Part shown: positions 14,812 to 23,942 of the stretch, piece by piece
Numbering within the stretch: the stretch's first letter is position 1
How the letters are laid out: each line of letters starts with the position of its first letter
Origin: Bacteroidota bacterium
GTDB lineage: Bacteria > Bacteroidota > Bacteroidia > Chitinophagales > Chitinophagaceae
Assembly (NCBI GenBank): GCA_013286835.1
Contig: JABDEZ010000009.1
Coordinates: 1-44,521 of the forward strand
Length of the DNA: 44,521 nt
Reading direction: 5' to 3'
Notes under the pieces: generated by a model
Database searches by the model: none
The model's input: only the letters and a program-made list of their open reading frames with translations
What the model was told of the DNA's origin: nothing
Made by a program: the position numbers and the translations under genes

Positions 14812-17280
14812 TTAGCGCATCAACGTTATATTACCCTGGTGATGCTCTGAGTGACCATCTTTGAAGGACACCTCGATCATGTAGATGTAAACACCGGTGG
14901 GCTGATCGGTATTGTTAAACTTACCATCCCAACCGCGGCCGTTTATACTTGTGGTAGCAAATATTTCCTGTCCCCAACGGTTGTAGATAGACATGCTAAA
15001 GGTGGTTACACTGCTGCTTAATATCTGCCGCGGGAAGAAATAATCGTTCACTCCATCGCCATTAGGTGTAAACCCATTGGGTATATTAATATAGCAATCG
15101 TTCTTTACCAGCACACTGTCTGATGCAGCACATCCATTTACCTTCACAGTGGTATAGTATATACCGGGCTGAGTAACATTGATGGACGAAGACGTATCGC
15201 CGGTATTCCATATCCACGAAGCGGCAGTGTTGCCTGCGTTGGCAATCTCGGTAATAGTCAGCCCATCAGAGCCCGGGCATAATGCTGTATCAGTACCTAC
15301 ATTTACAGCAGGGTATGGCGATATTGTAATGGCAGTTTTAATTGTTGTATCCGGACAAACCCTATATTTAGCGGTTAGGCTAACTGTATAAGTACCCGGC
15401 TCCTCATAAGCATGCAGTATAGGATTTGAATTACTAATGATCGTCCCGTCACCAAAATTCCAGGTGTTCCCTACGTATCCATAGTTGAGATATGAGCCTG
15501 TAAATGTTATAGCTTCACCCTGGCAAAGTGCGCTGTCATTTTTAGTCAATTTTAGAAAGCTAACAGAATCAACATTTACATTTAGGAAAGCAGAATCGTA
15601 ACAAGGTACAAAGTCGACTTCCAGGAGCTTCACCCTGAAGATGCCTGCATGTGTATATTGTTCCACCGGATTTACAGTACTGGTGGTATCCCCATTACCA
15701 AATGTCCAGAAATAAGTAGGCGTTGTACCAACCGAAGTATTGGTAAATGTGATAGCCTGATTCTGACAAATAGTATCGCTGCTAACCGTAAAGCTTGTCT
15801 TTACGGGGTGTAGCAGTTTTATAGTTTGGGAAGTAGTATCGCTGCAAAAAACAGTGTTTGCGTTTAACTTAACAGTATAGGTACCCTGATTTTGATAAAT
15901 ATGTATTGGATTGGTAACTGTATCGGCCGAGTTATCGCCAAACTGCCAACGGTAATTGAGATTTGTACCCGTAGTAGATGACTGGTTAGTGAACACAACA
16001 GTATCGCCGGCGCAACCATATAATACGTTGTAGTTGAACTGTGCCTTTACCGGCGGGTCAACTAGACGTACAGGCCCGGCCAGTATAGAATGACACACCC
16101 CTGATTTTACAAGGATGCTATCGTAATAACCGGCGCAGAGGTTAATAATGGTTATTGTACTATCGGGCTGGCTAGGGATAATGTGTACCGGCTGGTCCAC
16201 TCCATTTTTCCTGTAGAACACACTATCCATCTGGTTAGGGATAAGACCATGCAAGATAATCTGCGCGTTGCAGGCACCACAATAAGTAGCCGGAACACTG
16301 TTGATGCTGGAAACCATGGGACCACCGCCTATGAGAACGGTTGTTTGAGCCAGAGCTGAGGCAGTGGCATTGTAGGTGAGGGTATCGCTGCAATCTACAG
16401 CCTTAACTGTATATACCGTAGTGGTTTCGGGAGATACAGTTATTGTAGGCCCACTGCCCAGATACGTAGTATCCTGGAACCAGTATAGCGTGGCATTAGC
16501 ATGTGGAATAGGTGCGTATGGTATAGACGCTACCGTATAGGTGAGATTTGCAAAGGTTGGTGTAAACCGGTATGCATCCATATGTGCTACCCATACCGAG
16601 CTATCATTCCTGCCGGGCACAACAGTAGCCACATAACCTGTGGGATCCTGCACACCTTCTATAGCGTAGGCGCCGTTCCAGGCAGTACAGGTATCTTTGT
16701 TTCCAATATGCACTTCCAGCACGTTACTTGTTTCACTCAATATCATCTGGAAAGTGATAAGCTGGGAATTGCATGAATACATGGGCACAGAACAGAAGTT
16801 AACAACAAAGCGCCTATTGGGAGCAACGCCCACTGTAGAATAATCAATTATGCCACCCAGCAAGGGGTAAATATCTGAATATACACCACACAGTGAATTA
16901 AGGCAATTCTGGTTACCTGGCAGGCGACCTGGGCCACCGGGTATAGGTATTCCAGAACCACCACCTAATTGCCATGCGGAATATGCGTTTGCAAAGCTAG
17001 TATCAAAACGTATATAGCCGTTGGAAGAAATAACACATTCTGTATAATAGATACCAAAGAACTCAAACGGAAAACCAATAGGTACAACACCGGAGTAATC
17101 ATCATCAACAGAAAGCGTCAATGGCGTGGCCACGCGCCCTAATACTTCGGCACGTAATGTGGCAGAAGTTCCATTGCAGATAGTAGTGTCATTAGGTGTC
17201 AGAATCTGGATCTGGCCATAGGATACCTGGTTTATGAAGAGTGTACAGGCAAGCAATGACAAATAGTAAATTTGCTTCAT
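14812..17280 (-). CDS. PKD-repeat surface/secreted protein with T9SS type B sorting domain
   Basis: An 822-residue exported protein. It has a signal peptide (about residues 1-22), an N-terminal beta-rich domain with a GFPFEFFG...ISSNGYIRFD segment typical of large Bacteroidota adhesin-like proteins, and cysteine-containing Ig-like spacers. At least three PKD domains follow (roughly 405-485, 490-555 and 575-645), recognised by W.FGDG and YTVKL-type motifs. The C-terminal ~90 residues (IPNGFTPNGDGVND ... YNRWGQ ... GVYIYMIEV) form a gliding-motility-associated type B sorting domain, which directs export through the type IX secretion system and surface attachment. The likely role is adhesion or matrix interaction; no enzyme domain is visible. 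Confidence 0.9.
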   Translation of the reverse strand: MKQIYYLSLLACTLFINQVSYGQIQILTPNDTTICNGTSATLRAEVLGRVATPLTLSVDDDYSGVVPIGFPFEFFGIYYTECVISSNGYIRFDTSFANAYSAWQLGGGSGIPIPGGPGRLPGNQNCLNSLCGVYSDIYPLLGGIIDYSTVGVAPNRRFVVNFCSVPMYSCNSQLITFQMILSETSNVLEVHIGNKDTCTAWNGAYAIEGVQDPTGYVATVVPGRNDSSVWVAHMDAYRFTPTFANLTYTVASIPYAPIPHANATLYWFQDTTYLGSGPTITVSPETTTVYTVKAVDCSDTLTYNATASALAQTTVLIGGGPMVSSINSVPATYCGACNAQIILHGLIPNQMDSVFYRKNGVDQPVHIIPSQPDSTITIINLCAGYYDSILVKSGVCHSILAGPVRLVDPPVKAQFNYNVLYGCAGDTVVFTNQSSTTGTNLNYRWQFGDNSADTVTNPIHIYQNQGTYTVKLNANTVFCSDTTSQTIKLLHPVKTSFTVSSDTICQNQAITFTNTSVGTTPTYFWTFGNGDTTSTVNPVEQYTHAGIFRVKLLEVDFVPCYDSAFLNVNVDSVSFLKLTKNDSALCQGEAITFTGSYLNYGYVGNTWNFGDGTIISNSNPILHAYEEPGTYTVSLTAKYRVCPDTTIKTAITISPYPAVNVGTDTALCPGSDGLTITEIANAGNTAASWIWNTGDTSSSINVTQPGIYYTTVKVNGCAASDSVLVKNDCYINIPNGFTPNGDGVNDYFFPRQILSSSVTTFSMSIYNRWGQEIFATTSINGRGWDGKFNNTDQPTGVYIYMIEVSFKDGHSEHHQGNITLMR

Positions 17281-17405
17281 CAGGATCTTTTTATAGTTAA
17301 TTACAGTCTCAAATAATTATTTGTTCTGTAAGCGAGGGAGTAGATAAATGGACAAAACAAACAAGCAAATGCAATTTTTGTCCATGCATCTTATAGGGAA
17401 ACTCA

Positions 17406-17419
17406 TGTGACGGATCACA
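17406..17419. promoter_or_regulatory. 14-bp palindrome upstream of the PKD gene
   Basis: TGTGA-CGGA-TCACA is a two-fold symmetric site in the 209-bp gap between uvrB and the PKD gene start. The half-sites look like CRP/FNR-family sites, but the 4-nt spacer differs from the 6-nt spacer of classical CRP sites. It may be an operator. No clear -7 box was found beside it. Confidence 0.25.
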
Positions 17420-17489
17420 GAAGGTAACCTACAATTTAAGCCTTTTCGCCCAATTGAATTAATTTTTTTTACAACTATGTATATCCTGT

Positions 17490-19520
17490 TTATTTTAACT
17501 CAGTTCGTTCTTTTTGTAAGGCGAAGAGTTTGTCGCGCAGGCGGGCTGCTTCCATAAAATCAAGATCTTTGGCAGCTTTTTCCATGCCTTTTTTGGTTTG
17601 GGCAATCAGTTTATCCAGCTGCCCCACCGTTTTGTACACCACTTCATCTTCGGCAGCAAGAAGGGGCACCTCATCGTGTACTGCATACTTATTGTTTTCA
17701 TCAAAGCCCTTTATATCCAACACCGAGGTTTGTTTGAAGATCTGCTCTTTGGAGCGTACTATGGTCATTGGGGTTATACCATTAGCCAGGTTGTAATTCA
17801 CCTGTTTTTCACGACGGCGGTCTGTTTCATCCATAGTGCGCTGCATACTATCTGTAATAGTATCTGCATAGAAGATAACAAGCCCATTTACGTTACGTGC
17901 CGCCCTGCCTGCCATCTGCGTCAGCGAACGTTCATCGCGCAGAAAGCCTTCTTTATCGGCATCCAGTATAGCCATTAAAGATACTTCGGGAAGATCGAGC
18001 CCCTCCCGCAACAGGTTTACGCCCACCAGTACATCTATAATTCCCAACCTCAGCTCCCTCAATATTTCCACACGCTCCAGTGTATCTACTTCTGAGTGTA
18101 TGTATTTTGAATTTACGTTGATGCGTTTCAGGTATTTATCCAGCTCCTCTGCCATTCGTTTGGTAAGGGTGGTTACCAGCACCCGGTCGCCCATCTTTAT
18201 TCGTTTGTCTATCTCATCCAGCAGGTCATCTATCTGGTTCATGCTGGGGCGTATCTCAATAGGCGGTTCTATGAGGCCTGTTGGGCGCACTATCTGCTCT
18301 ACTACCACACCACCTGTCTGTTCCAGCTCATAGCGGCCGGGGGTGGCACTTACAAACACTACCTGGTTCAGCTTGCTTTCGAACTCATGAAAATTCAGGG
18401 GCCTGTTATCCAGCGCTGATGGCAGGCGGAAGCCAAAGTCAACGAGCGTCAGCTTTCGCGACCTGTCGCCGCCGTACATACCACTTACTTGCGGAATGGT
18501 AACGTGGCTTTCATCTATGACCAACAGGAAATCGTCGGGAAAATAATCGAGCAGGCAAAAAGGGCGGGTACCTGGTTTGCGCCGATCGAGGAAGCGTGAG
18601 TAATTTTCAATGCCGCTGCAGTAACCTAACTCCTGTATCATCTCCAGGTCGTAGTTGACACGCTCTTTTATACGCTGTGCTTCAAGGGGCTTACCTATGC
18701 TTTTAAAATATTCGGTTTGTGCATTCAGTTCGTCCTGTATCTCGTGAATGATCTGTGTCATCATATTGCGAGGGGCCAGGTACAGGTTGGCAGGAAATAT
18801 GGCGGCATTTTCCATAGTACCAATACGCTTGCCTGTGTCTATTTCAAAGCTTTCTATTTCTTCTACCTCGTCGCCAAAAAAGGTGATGCGGTAACCATAG
18901 TCCACGTAAGGGAGGTTGATGTCCACAGTATCGCCGTTCACCCGGAAAGTGCCCCGTGTAAATTCGCCCTGGCTACGGTTATACAATGCATTTACCAGGT
19001 TGTGCAGAAATGGATTACGGCCAATGCTATCTCCTTTATTGAACCTGATGATACCGGCAGCGTAATCTACTGGGTTACCCATACCGTATATACACGATAC
19101 CGATGCCACTACTATTATATCGCGCCGACCGCTGAGCAGGCTGCTGGTAGCCCTTAAACGAAGTTTTTCCAACTCCTCATTTATAGAAAGGTCTTTTTCG
19201 ATGTAGGTATCAGACACAGGCATGTAAGCCTCTGGCTGATAGTAATCGTAGTAAGAGACAAAGTATTCTACAGAGTTATTGGGAAAGAATTGCCTGAACT
19301 CCCCGTATAGCTGGGCAACAAGTGTTTTGTTGTGCGTGAGTATAAGAGTTGGTTTCTGGGTTTGCTGTATTACATTGGCCATGGTAAAAGTCTTACCCGA
19401 ACCTGTTACCCCCAGCAATGTCTGAAATTTTTCACCCTCCTCTATTCCTTCCGCTAGCAGCCTTATTGCATCTGGTTGGTCACCGGCTGGCTGGTAGGGA
19501 CTTTCTATCTGAAATTTCAT
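17490..19520 (-). CDS. uvrB: Excinuclease ABC subunit B
   Basis: The damage-verification helicase of nucleotide excision repair, which works with UvrA and UvrC. Walker A is GVTGSGKT (37-44). The beta-hairpin region for strand clamping (SYYDYYQPEAYMP), the DESH-type Walker B (DESHVTIPQ) and helicase motifs V/VI (GVNLLREGLDLPEV, MAGRAARN) are all visible. A C-terminal UVR domain (about 635-672), which binds UvrC, ends the protein. At 676 residues it is full length. It is a single gene with a consensus promoter just upstream. Confidence 0.98.
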   Translation of the reverse strand: MKFQIESPYQPAGDQPDAIRLLAEGIEEGEKFQTLLGVTGSGKTFTMANVIQQTQKPTLILTHNKTLVAQLYGEFRQFFPNNSVEYFVSYYDYYQPEAYMPVSDTYIEKDLSINEELEKLRLRATSSLLSGRRDIIVVASVSCIYGMGNPVDYAAGIIRFNKGDSIGRNPFLHNLVNALYNRSQGEFTRGTFRVNGDTVDINLPYVDYGYRITFFGDEVEEIESFEIDTGKRIGTMENAAIFPANLYLAPRNMMTQIIHEIQDELNAQTEYFKSIGKPLEAQRIKERVNYDLEMIQELGYCSGIENYSRFLDRRKPGTRPFCLLDYFPDDFLLVIDESHVTIPQVSGMYGGDRSRKLTLVDFGFRLPSALDNRPLNFHEFESKLNQVVFVSATPGRYELEQTGGVVVEQIVRPTGLIEPPIEIRPSMNQIDDLLDEIDKRIKMGDRVLVTTLTKRMAEELDKYLKRINVNSKYIHSEVDTLERVEILRELRLGIIDVLVGVNLLREGLDLPEVSLMAILDADKEGFLRDERSLTQMAGRAARNVNGLVIFYADTITDSMQRTMDETDRRREKQVNYNLANGITPMTIVRSKEQIFKQTSVLDIKGFDENNKYAVHDEVPLLAAEDEVVYKTVGQLDKLIAQTKKGMEKAAKDLDFMEAARLRDKLFALQKERTELK

Positions 19521-19526
19521 ATACTA

Positions 19527-19555
19527 CAAATTTAAAGAAAATGAAGCAATGCCAA
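19527..19555 (-). promoter_or_regulatory. Promoter of uvrB
   Basis: On the minus strand TAAATTTG (19527-19534) is preceded by TTG (19553-19555) with an 18-nt spacer. The start codon follows 6 nt downstream of the -7 element, so the leader is extremely short. Confidence 0.55.
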
Positions 19556-19616
19556 ATGGGGAAGAAATGGGAAATTCCAGGTAAATGCTTACCAGTGAAA
19601 GCGCTACAAAACAAAA

Positions 19617-19650
19617 ATCCGCCTGCTGCAATAGTGTGCAACAGGCGGAT
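19617..19650 (-). terminator. Terminator of the TPR gene
   Basis: A 14-nt stem arm pair (19617-19630 with 19637-19650, one mismatch) and a 6-nt loop are followed on the minus strand by a T-rich run. It lies 20 bp past the stop of the TPR gene. Confidence 0.85.
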
Positions 19651-19670
19651 GAAATCATTCATTTAAAACT

Positions 19671-21269
19671 TTATTTCTTTTTAGGAGCAGCCTTAGCTGG
19701 TTTCGCAGGTGCAGCTTCTACAGCGTTTATCTGTTTCACCATATTATCATCACGATCGATCTCCAAAATTGCTTTCTTGTATTTCTCTTCGTTCTCTTTG
19801 TCTTTCTTGTTAAAGCTATAAAGTAACAGATATTCTTCAGCTATCTTGATGTCCCCTTTTTTATCAGGTGCATTGTTTACTATACCCAACCATTTAATAA
19901 AGAATGGCGCTGCTGTGCCTTCCTTAGCTTCATTATCTATAGCTGCTGCTACACGGCCACGCCAATAAGTTGCAGAAGGTTGGTCAGGATACTTTGCTTC
20001 CATTTTTTCAAAAATAGAGGCTCCGTTTGGATAATCCTTAGCGTAATAGTACATAGCCCCAGCCCAGAAATAATCTGACGGCTGCGCACCTGGATTCTCA
20101 GTAATTATCCTATTGTACCAAGTTGCTGCTTTAGGATAGTTTTTCTGCGCTTTAAAACCTTCTGCTATAGGGCGGTACAGGTCAGATTTATCTTTTGCAG
20201 TGTCCATTGCGGCTGCTTTGCCATAATAGTAATCAGCAGAGTCGGCCATGCTATTGCTTGAAAATATCTTACCATACATCACATAATCGCTATAAGTGAT
20301 TTTTTTGCTGTCCTGTGTATTGAAATAAACCCTTGCATTTTTCAATGCATTTGCAGTGTCTTGTATGTTGAACTGGCTATAGCCCAGTATTCCATATAAT
20401 CCTGGTTTTCTCACCCCTGAATTTATTAATGAATCGGCAGATTTGGCAGCGGCACTATCGTGTTTGGATAAATACAGTATTTCAACATATTGCACCTGGT
20501 CGTCAACAGACTTGTCAGAGAGTTGCAGGTATTGCTGCATGTTCTGTAACGATTGATCATACTTGCCTACTCTTTCATAAGCATTAGCCAAATCGCGGTA
20601 AGGTATAGGATTGGTGGGGTCGGCTTGTTTTGCCTTTTCATAGTTATCAAGTGCGCTTGGGTAGTTACGTGCGGCATACCATAATGCACCTATGCGTGAA
20701 AATGCCAAAGAATTTTTCAGATCTTTTTCTGTAACATGTTCGTAGTTATTCATGGCATCGCCACCGCCACCGGCCAGCTTAAGGTAAGCATCGCCCAGGC
20801 CAATATGCACATTGGCATCGTCAGTGCTTTCTAATGCTTTTTTGTACCAGGTGATAGCTTGTTGCAATGCAGCAGGATCTGTTACGTTGTCAGAATAAGT
20901 AATGGCATCACCGGCATATTCCAATGGCTGCCATTCTTTTTTCTTCGCCTTGTTGGCTGCATTTGTAGCCAGTTGCAAAGCGCCAGCCATATTGTTTTGA
21001 TAGTAAGCAACCCGCGCCTGGCCGGCTATGTTGGCTGCATCGTCTGGAAATTTACCAAAGGTTGCTTTTGCACCTTCCACATTATTTTCTTCCAGTTGAG
21101 AAAGGCCAAAATAGTAGTTGGCCAATGGGTTAGCTGTCGCTAACGGAGCTAGTATTTTTTCGGCACTGGCATAGCGTGCGTAATTATACATCTTTATACC
21201 ATCATTTACGGTCTGTGCATGAGCTGTAGCGGCTGCCATAGCCACTATTACTATAATTGATCTTTTCAT
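19671..21269 (-). CDS. Exported tetratricopeptide-repeat protein
   Basis: The protein has 532 residues from the ATG at 21269, chosen because it directly begins the signal peptide (about 1-19, ending AHAQ); an ATG 12 bp upstream is possible. The mature protein consists of TPR-like helical repeats throughout. Recognisable units include WYKKALESTDDANVHIGLGDAYLKL and a DNYEKAKQADPTNPIPYRDLANAYERVGKY-type repeat near 215-250. The tail is Ala/Pro/Lys-rich. TPR proteins act as scaffolds in protein complexes. It lies directly downstream of a PstS-like lipoprotein gene on the same strand (about 55 bp gap), a pairing often found with TonB/ExbBD gene sets in this phylum. Confidence 0.85.
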   Translation of the reverse strand: MKRSIIVIVAMAAATAHAQTVNDGIKMYNYARYASAEKILAPLATANPLANYYFGLSQLEENNVEGAKATFGKFPDDAANIAGQARVAYYQNNMAGALQLATNAANKAKKKEWQPLEYAGDAITYSDNVTDPAALQQAITWYKKALESTDDANVHIGLGDAYLKLAGGGGDAMNNYEHVTEKDLKNSLAFSRIGALWYAARNYPSALDNYEKAKQADPTNPIPYRDLANAYERVGKYDQSLQNMQQYLQLSDKSVDDQVQYVEILYLSKHDSAAAKSADSLINSGVRKPGLYGILGYSQFNIQDTANALKNARVYFNTQDSKKITYSDYVMYGKIFSSNSMADSADYYYGKAAAMDTAKDKSDLYRPIAEGFKAQKNYPKAATWYNRIITENPGAQPSDYFWAGAMYYYAKDYPNGASIFEKMEAKYPDQPSATYWRGRVAAAIDNEAKEGTAAPFFIKWLGIVNNAPDKKGDIKIAEEYLLLYSFNKKDKENEEKYKKAILEIDRDDNMVKQINAVEAAPAKPAKAAPKKK

Positions 21270-21324
21270 TGTGTACAACATTCTGCCTTAACGGTAGTTT
21301 CTATTTTTTATTATTATTTAAAAT

Positions 21325-22227
21325 CTATGGATTAATTTCTGCTTCGCGGATAACAATATGCATCTGCCATGGAAACAGGTGCTGATGGTAGAATATAAGT
21401 TGACCTTGCTGCTGGGTGAGGAAGTTGGCAAAACCACTTCCCAAACCTTGCCATGTTTCGCGGTTGATGTAATAAAGATTGCGAGTGAGCGAATAGTATC
21501 GGGTACCTATATATGCCTGGTAAGGTTTGTAAAACCTGCCATCACTATCGTTCTTTATTGCTACCACGTTAACACGGTCTGTAAATGCACCGGTGTTGTT
21601 TGAGTCGGCAGCATCAATTACATAGTTTAAACCTACAAAGCCAATAGCATCAGGATTTTTGCTCACATAGTCCACCACTTCATTATTGCCTTTGGCTGCA
21701 AATACATTGCTGCCCAGTTTACTGCCCGGTATCAATGAGTCTAGTATATAACGCACCGTACTGCTGTTCTGGTTATCGAACACTACTGTGTATTTCTTTT
21801 TGTAGGCGCCTGTTAAAATGCCTTTGAGCTGATCCTTGTCCATGCTATCGTTAGACGACTTGTTAACGATGACCGCTATGGCATCTTTTGCAAGTAATAG
21901 CGATGATGGGGCTATTTGTTTTTGATCAGCAAGTTCTTTTTCGGCGGCAGATAGCTGACGGGTAACGAGTATAAGGCGCGCTTTGTTCTCAAAATAATCT
22001 TTGAAACACTCGGCTTCCGGCTTATAATGTATGTTAATGTGTGCTTCAGGATAACTGCTGTCGAACACTTTGAGTTGGGCCTCTATTACAGGTTTGTATG
22101 TTTCGTCAACAGAGATATCTATTGTACCTGAACTTAGATTATCGGTAGGTCTTTTTACGCCATCATCGCAGGATGCCATAAACAGTAAACCGGTTACGGC
22201 AGGGATTAGGATATGAGACCAACGCAT
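21325..22227 (-). CDS. PstS-like phosphate-type substrate-binding lipoprotein
   Basis: The protein has 300 residues. The signal peptide ends in the lipobox MASC (Cys20), followed by a type II periplasmic-binding fold. Typical PstS-like features are the N-terminal GTIDISVDETYKPVIEAQ region, the RQLSAAEKELADQK hinge, the AVIVNKSS strand with ...LKGILTG, and the YVSKNPDAIGFVG stretch. Family members bind phosphate or related oxyanions. No ABC permease genes are adjacent. In this phylum such lipoproteins are often encoded with TPR proteins and TonB-system genes and may serve in envelope energy transduction rather than classical uptake, which is inference. Confidence 0.85.
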   Translation of the reverse strand: MRWSHILIPAVTGLLFMASCDDGVKRPTDNLSSGTIDISVDETYKPVIEAQLKVFDSSYPEAHINIHYKPEAECFKDYFENKARLILVTRQLSAAEKELADQKQIAPSSLLLAKDAIAVIVNKSSNDSMDKDQLKGILTGAYKKKYTVVFDNQNSSTVRYILDSLIPGSKLGSNVFAAKGNNEVVDYVSKNPDAIGFVGLNYVIDAADSNNTGAFTDRVNVVAIKNDSDGRFYKPYQAYIGTRYYSLTRNLYYINRETWQGLGSGFANFLTQQQGQLIFYHQHLFPWQMHIVIREAEINP

Positions 22228-22333
22228 GGATGCAATTTTATGGAATTATTCAAAATAATGATGGGATATGTGAACTGTTGTAACAATTATTTAACAGCAT
22301 TTCAAAGCCAGTGCCACATTGCTTAGCTGTTTA

Positions 22334-22588
22334 CTACAGGCGGTTTTTTCGCGCATTCTGTTCCTTTACACCAGCAATGCCCCTCGATATACGGAATGCA
22401 CCGTATAATATAATAAGCATACCTAGCGCATATGCATATATTTTCTGCAATTCAATAGTGCCAAAGTACCTTAGGTAGCCAACTGAAATACCTATGAGAA
22501 TGTAAAAAATGCCCATCCCAAAATCCAGCCCTGTTCTGAAGTTCCGGTAACCCCGGTTTTGTTCGTTACGCTCTTCGTAATTCATCAA
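22334..22588 (-). CDS. Small two-helix membrane protein
   Basis: The protein has 84 residues with two predicted membrane helices (about 25-42 and 50-66), a short acidic/Asn-rich N-terminus and a basic C-terminus (positive-inside rule suggests both ends cytoplasmic). The family is not recognised by name. It is encoded upstream of the PstS-like lipoprotein on the same strand (106-bp gap) and may belong to the same unit. A TATTTTTG -7-like box lies at 22604-22611 on the minus strand. Confidence 0.75.
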   Translation of the reverse strand: MMNYEERNEQNRGYRNFRTGLDFGMGIFYILIGISVGYLRYFGTIELQKIYAYALGMLIILYGAFRISRGIAGVKEQNARKNRL

Positions 22589-22747
22589 TGTATTTTAATA
22601 CTGCAAAAATATAATTTATAACTGTTTTTTGTTATGATTGGTATGCTGAAAGGTTGTAAAGTTTCATTAAAATTTACAGTGCCCGTTGTAGTATAGACGT
22701 AACTGGAAGAAAATTCCATAAAGTACAGGCTGACTTTTGTAAAATAG

Positions 22748-22780
22748 AAAAAGAGACTGCGGGTTAGGACAGTCTCTTTT
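22748..22780 (-). terminator. Terminator of the histone H1-like gene
   Basis: The arms AAAAAGAGACTG (22748-22759) and CAGTCTCTTTT (22770-22780) form an 11-bp stem with T-rich flanks, 23 bp beyond the stop of the gene on the minus strand. Confidence 0.8.
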
Positions 22781-22802
22781 AAATACGCTAAAAATTAGAG
22801 AT

Positions 22803-23204
22803 CTACTTTTTAGCGGCCACCTTTTTAGGACCGGCGTTAGGTGTAGCACTAGGTGCTGCCTTTGCTGGTGCGGCTTTCTTTGCAGGAGCCGCTTTCTTAA
22901 CCGGTGCAGCTTTTTTAGCTGGCGTTGCTTTCTTTGCAGGAGCCGCTTTCTTGGCTGGTGCGGCTTTCTTTGCAGGAGCCGCTTTCTTGGCTGGCGCAGC
23001 TTTTTTAGCTGGCGCAGCTTTCTTTGCAGGAGCTGCTTTTTTAGCAGGTGCCGCTTTTTTAGCGGGTGCTGCTTTCTTTGCAGGAGCCGCTTTTTTAGCA
23101 GGTGCTGCTTTCTTTGCTGGCGCAGCTTTCTTTGCAGGAGCTGCCGCTTTTTTGGCTGGTGCAGCTGCTTTTTTCGCAGGAGCTGCTTTCTTTACTGTTG
23201 CCAT
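22803..23204 (-). CDS. Histone H1-like Lys/Ala/Pro-repeat DNA-binding protein
   Basis: The protein has 133 residues consisting almost entirely of AAPAKK-type repeats (about 20 units), with a C-terminal variation containing Thr, Val, Asn and Gly. It is extremely basic and low-complexity, like the C-terminal tail of eukaryotic histone H1 and the bacterial proteins named histone H1-like or AlgP-like. It probably coats DNA and affects nucleoid compaction or transcription. The DNA is also repetitive, so unit number may vary between strains by slippage. It is flanked by a terminator on each side (its own and that of rpmA), so it is a single-gene unit. Confidence 0.85.
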   Translation of the reverse strand: MATVKKAAPAKKAAAPAKKAAAPAKKAAPAKKAAPAKKAAPAKKAAPAKKAAPAKKAAPAKKAAPAKKAAPAKKAAPAKKAAPAKKAAPAKKATPAKKAAPVKKAAPAKKAAPAKAAPSATPNAGPKKVAAKK

Positions 23205-23246
23205 AATTGTTGTGAATTTAAGGGTAAAAAAAAACCTTATGGCAAA

Positions 23247-23274
23247 ATCGCCGAGCGGGTTAGGCCTCGGCGAT
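23247..23274 (-). terminator. Terminator of the rplU-rpmA operon
   Basis: The arms ATCGCCGAG (23247-23255) and CTCGGCGAT (23266-23274) form a perfect 9-bp stem overlapping the rpmA stop codon. It is followed on the minus strand by TTTGCC and, further on, a long T run. Confidence 0.7.
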
Positions 23275-23529
23275 CGCGTTAACTTCTTTTACAGACACTA
23301 ATGTCTTGGTCCTTGTCTTTCTGAACTCAACAATACCATCGGCAAGTGCAAATATGGTAAAGTCTTTCCCTAAGCCTACATTCACACCAGGATGGTACTC
23401 AGTACCGCGCTGGCGTATGATTATGTTCCCTGATATTGCAGGCTGTCCGCCGAATATCTTCACACCTAGTCTTTTACTTTGGGAGTCGCGGCCGTTACGT
23501 ACACTACCTTCTCCTTTCTTATGTGCCAT
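23260..23529 (-). CDS. rpmA: 50S ribosomal protein L27
   Basis: This 89-residue protein of the large ribosomal subunit sits close to the peptidyl-transferase centre. It starts MAHKKGEGS with no Firmicutes-type cleaved extension. The conserved [19 protein letters not shown] and HPGVNVG..KD segments are all present. It is 33 bp downstream of rplU, the usual bacterial rplU-rpmA pair, and shares a terminator with it. Confidence 0.97.
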   Translation of the reverse strand: MAHKKGEGSVRNGRDSQSKRLGVKIFGGQPAISGNIIIRQRGTEYHPGVNVGLGKDFTIFALADGIVEFRKTRTKTLVSVKEVNAIAEA

Positions 23530-23562
23530 TTTAAATTACTACTTAAAAAGTTATTGATAAAA

Positions 23563-23862
23563 TTAAGCTATTGCGTTTATTTTTATTTTAGTCAGGCTCT
23601 GACGGTGACCATTTTTCTTTTGGAACCCCTTACGGCGATTCTTCTTAAAAATGATAACCTTATCACCCTTAAGGTGATTCACGATTTCAGCCTGTATTTT
23701 TAAAGACTTACTGCCTACTGTTATATTTCCCTGGTCGCCCACCATCAGGATGTCTGAAAACTCTACTTTGTCACCAGCGCTACCTTCCAGGCGGTGAACG
23801 AATAATTCATCGTCTTTTTTAACTTTGAATTGCTGACCTGCTATACTTACAATCGCAAACAT
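23563..23862 (-). CDS. rplU: 50S ribosomal protein L21
   Basis: A 99-residue large-subunit protein that binds 23S rRNA. It starts MFAIVSIAGQQFKV, with VEFSDILMV in the middle and the conserved KVIIFKKNRRKGFQKKNGHRQ basic stretch near the C-terminus. It is first in the operon with rpmA, with a -7-like box about 24 bp upstream of the start. Confidence 0.97.
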   Translation of the reverse strand: MFAIVSIAGQQFKVKKDDELFVHRLEGSAGDKVEFSDILMVGDQGNITVGSKSLKIQAEIVNHLKGDKVIIFKKNRRKGFQKKNGHRQSLTKIKINAIA

Positions 23863-23885
23863 GACTATACTAAATATATTTTTCG

Positions 23886-23893
23886 CAAAGTTA
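23886..23893 (-). promoter_or_regulatory. Possible -7 element of rplU-rpmA
   Basis: On the minus strand the sequence is TAACTTTG, matching TAnnTTTG, 24 nt before the rplU start. No TTG is found at the expected upstream distance, so only half of the promoter is supported. Confidence 0.4.
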
Positions 23894-23942
23894 ATATACT
23901 TTTTTTGTTTTTGAAAAATAAAGTTTGATTATTTGAAATTTC

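Noticed and set aside
22951-23301. 116-residue plus-strand Ala/Phe/Gly-rich frame
   Set aside because: Antisense shadow of the histone H1-like repeat; the lysine-rich frame has the terminator and a sensible composition.
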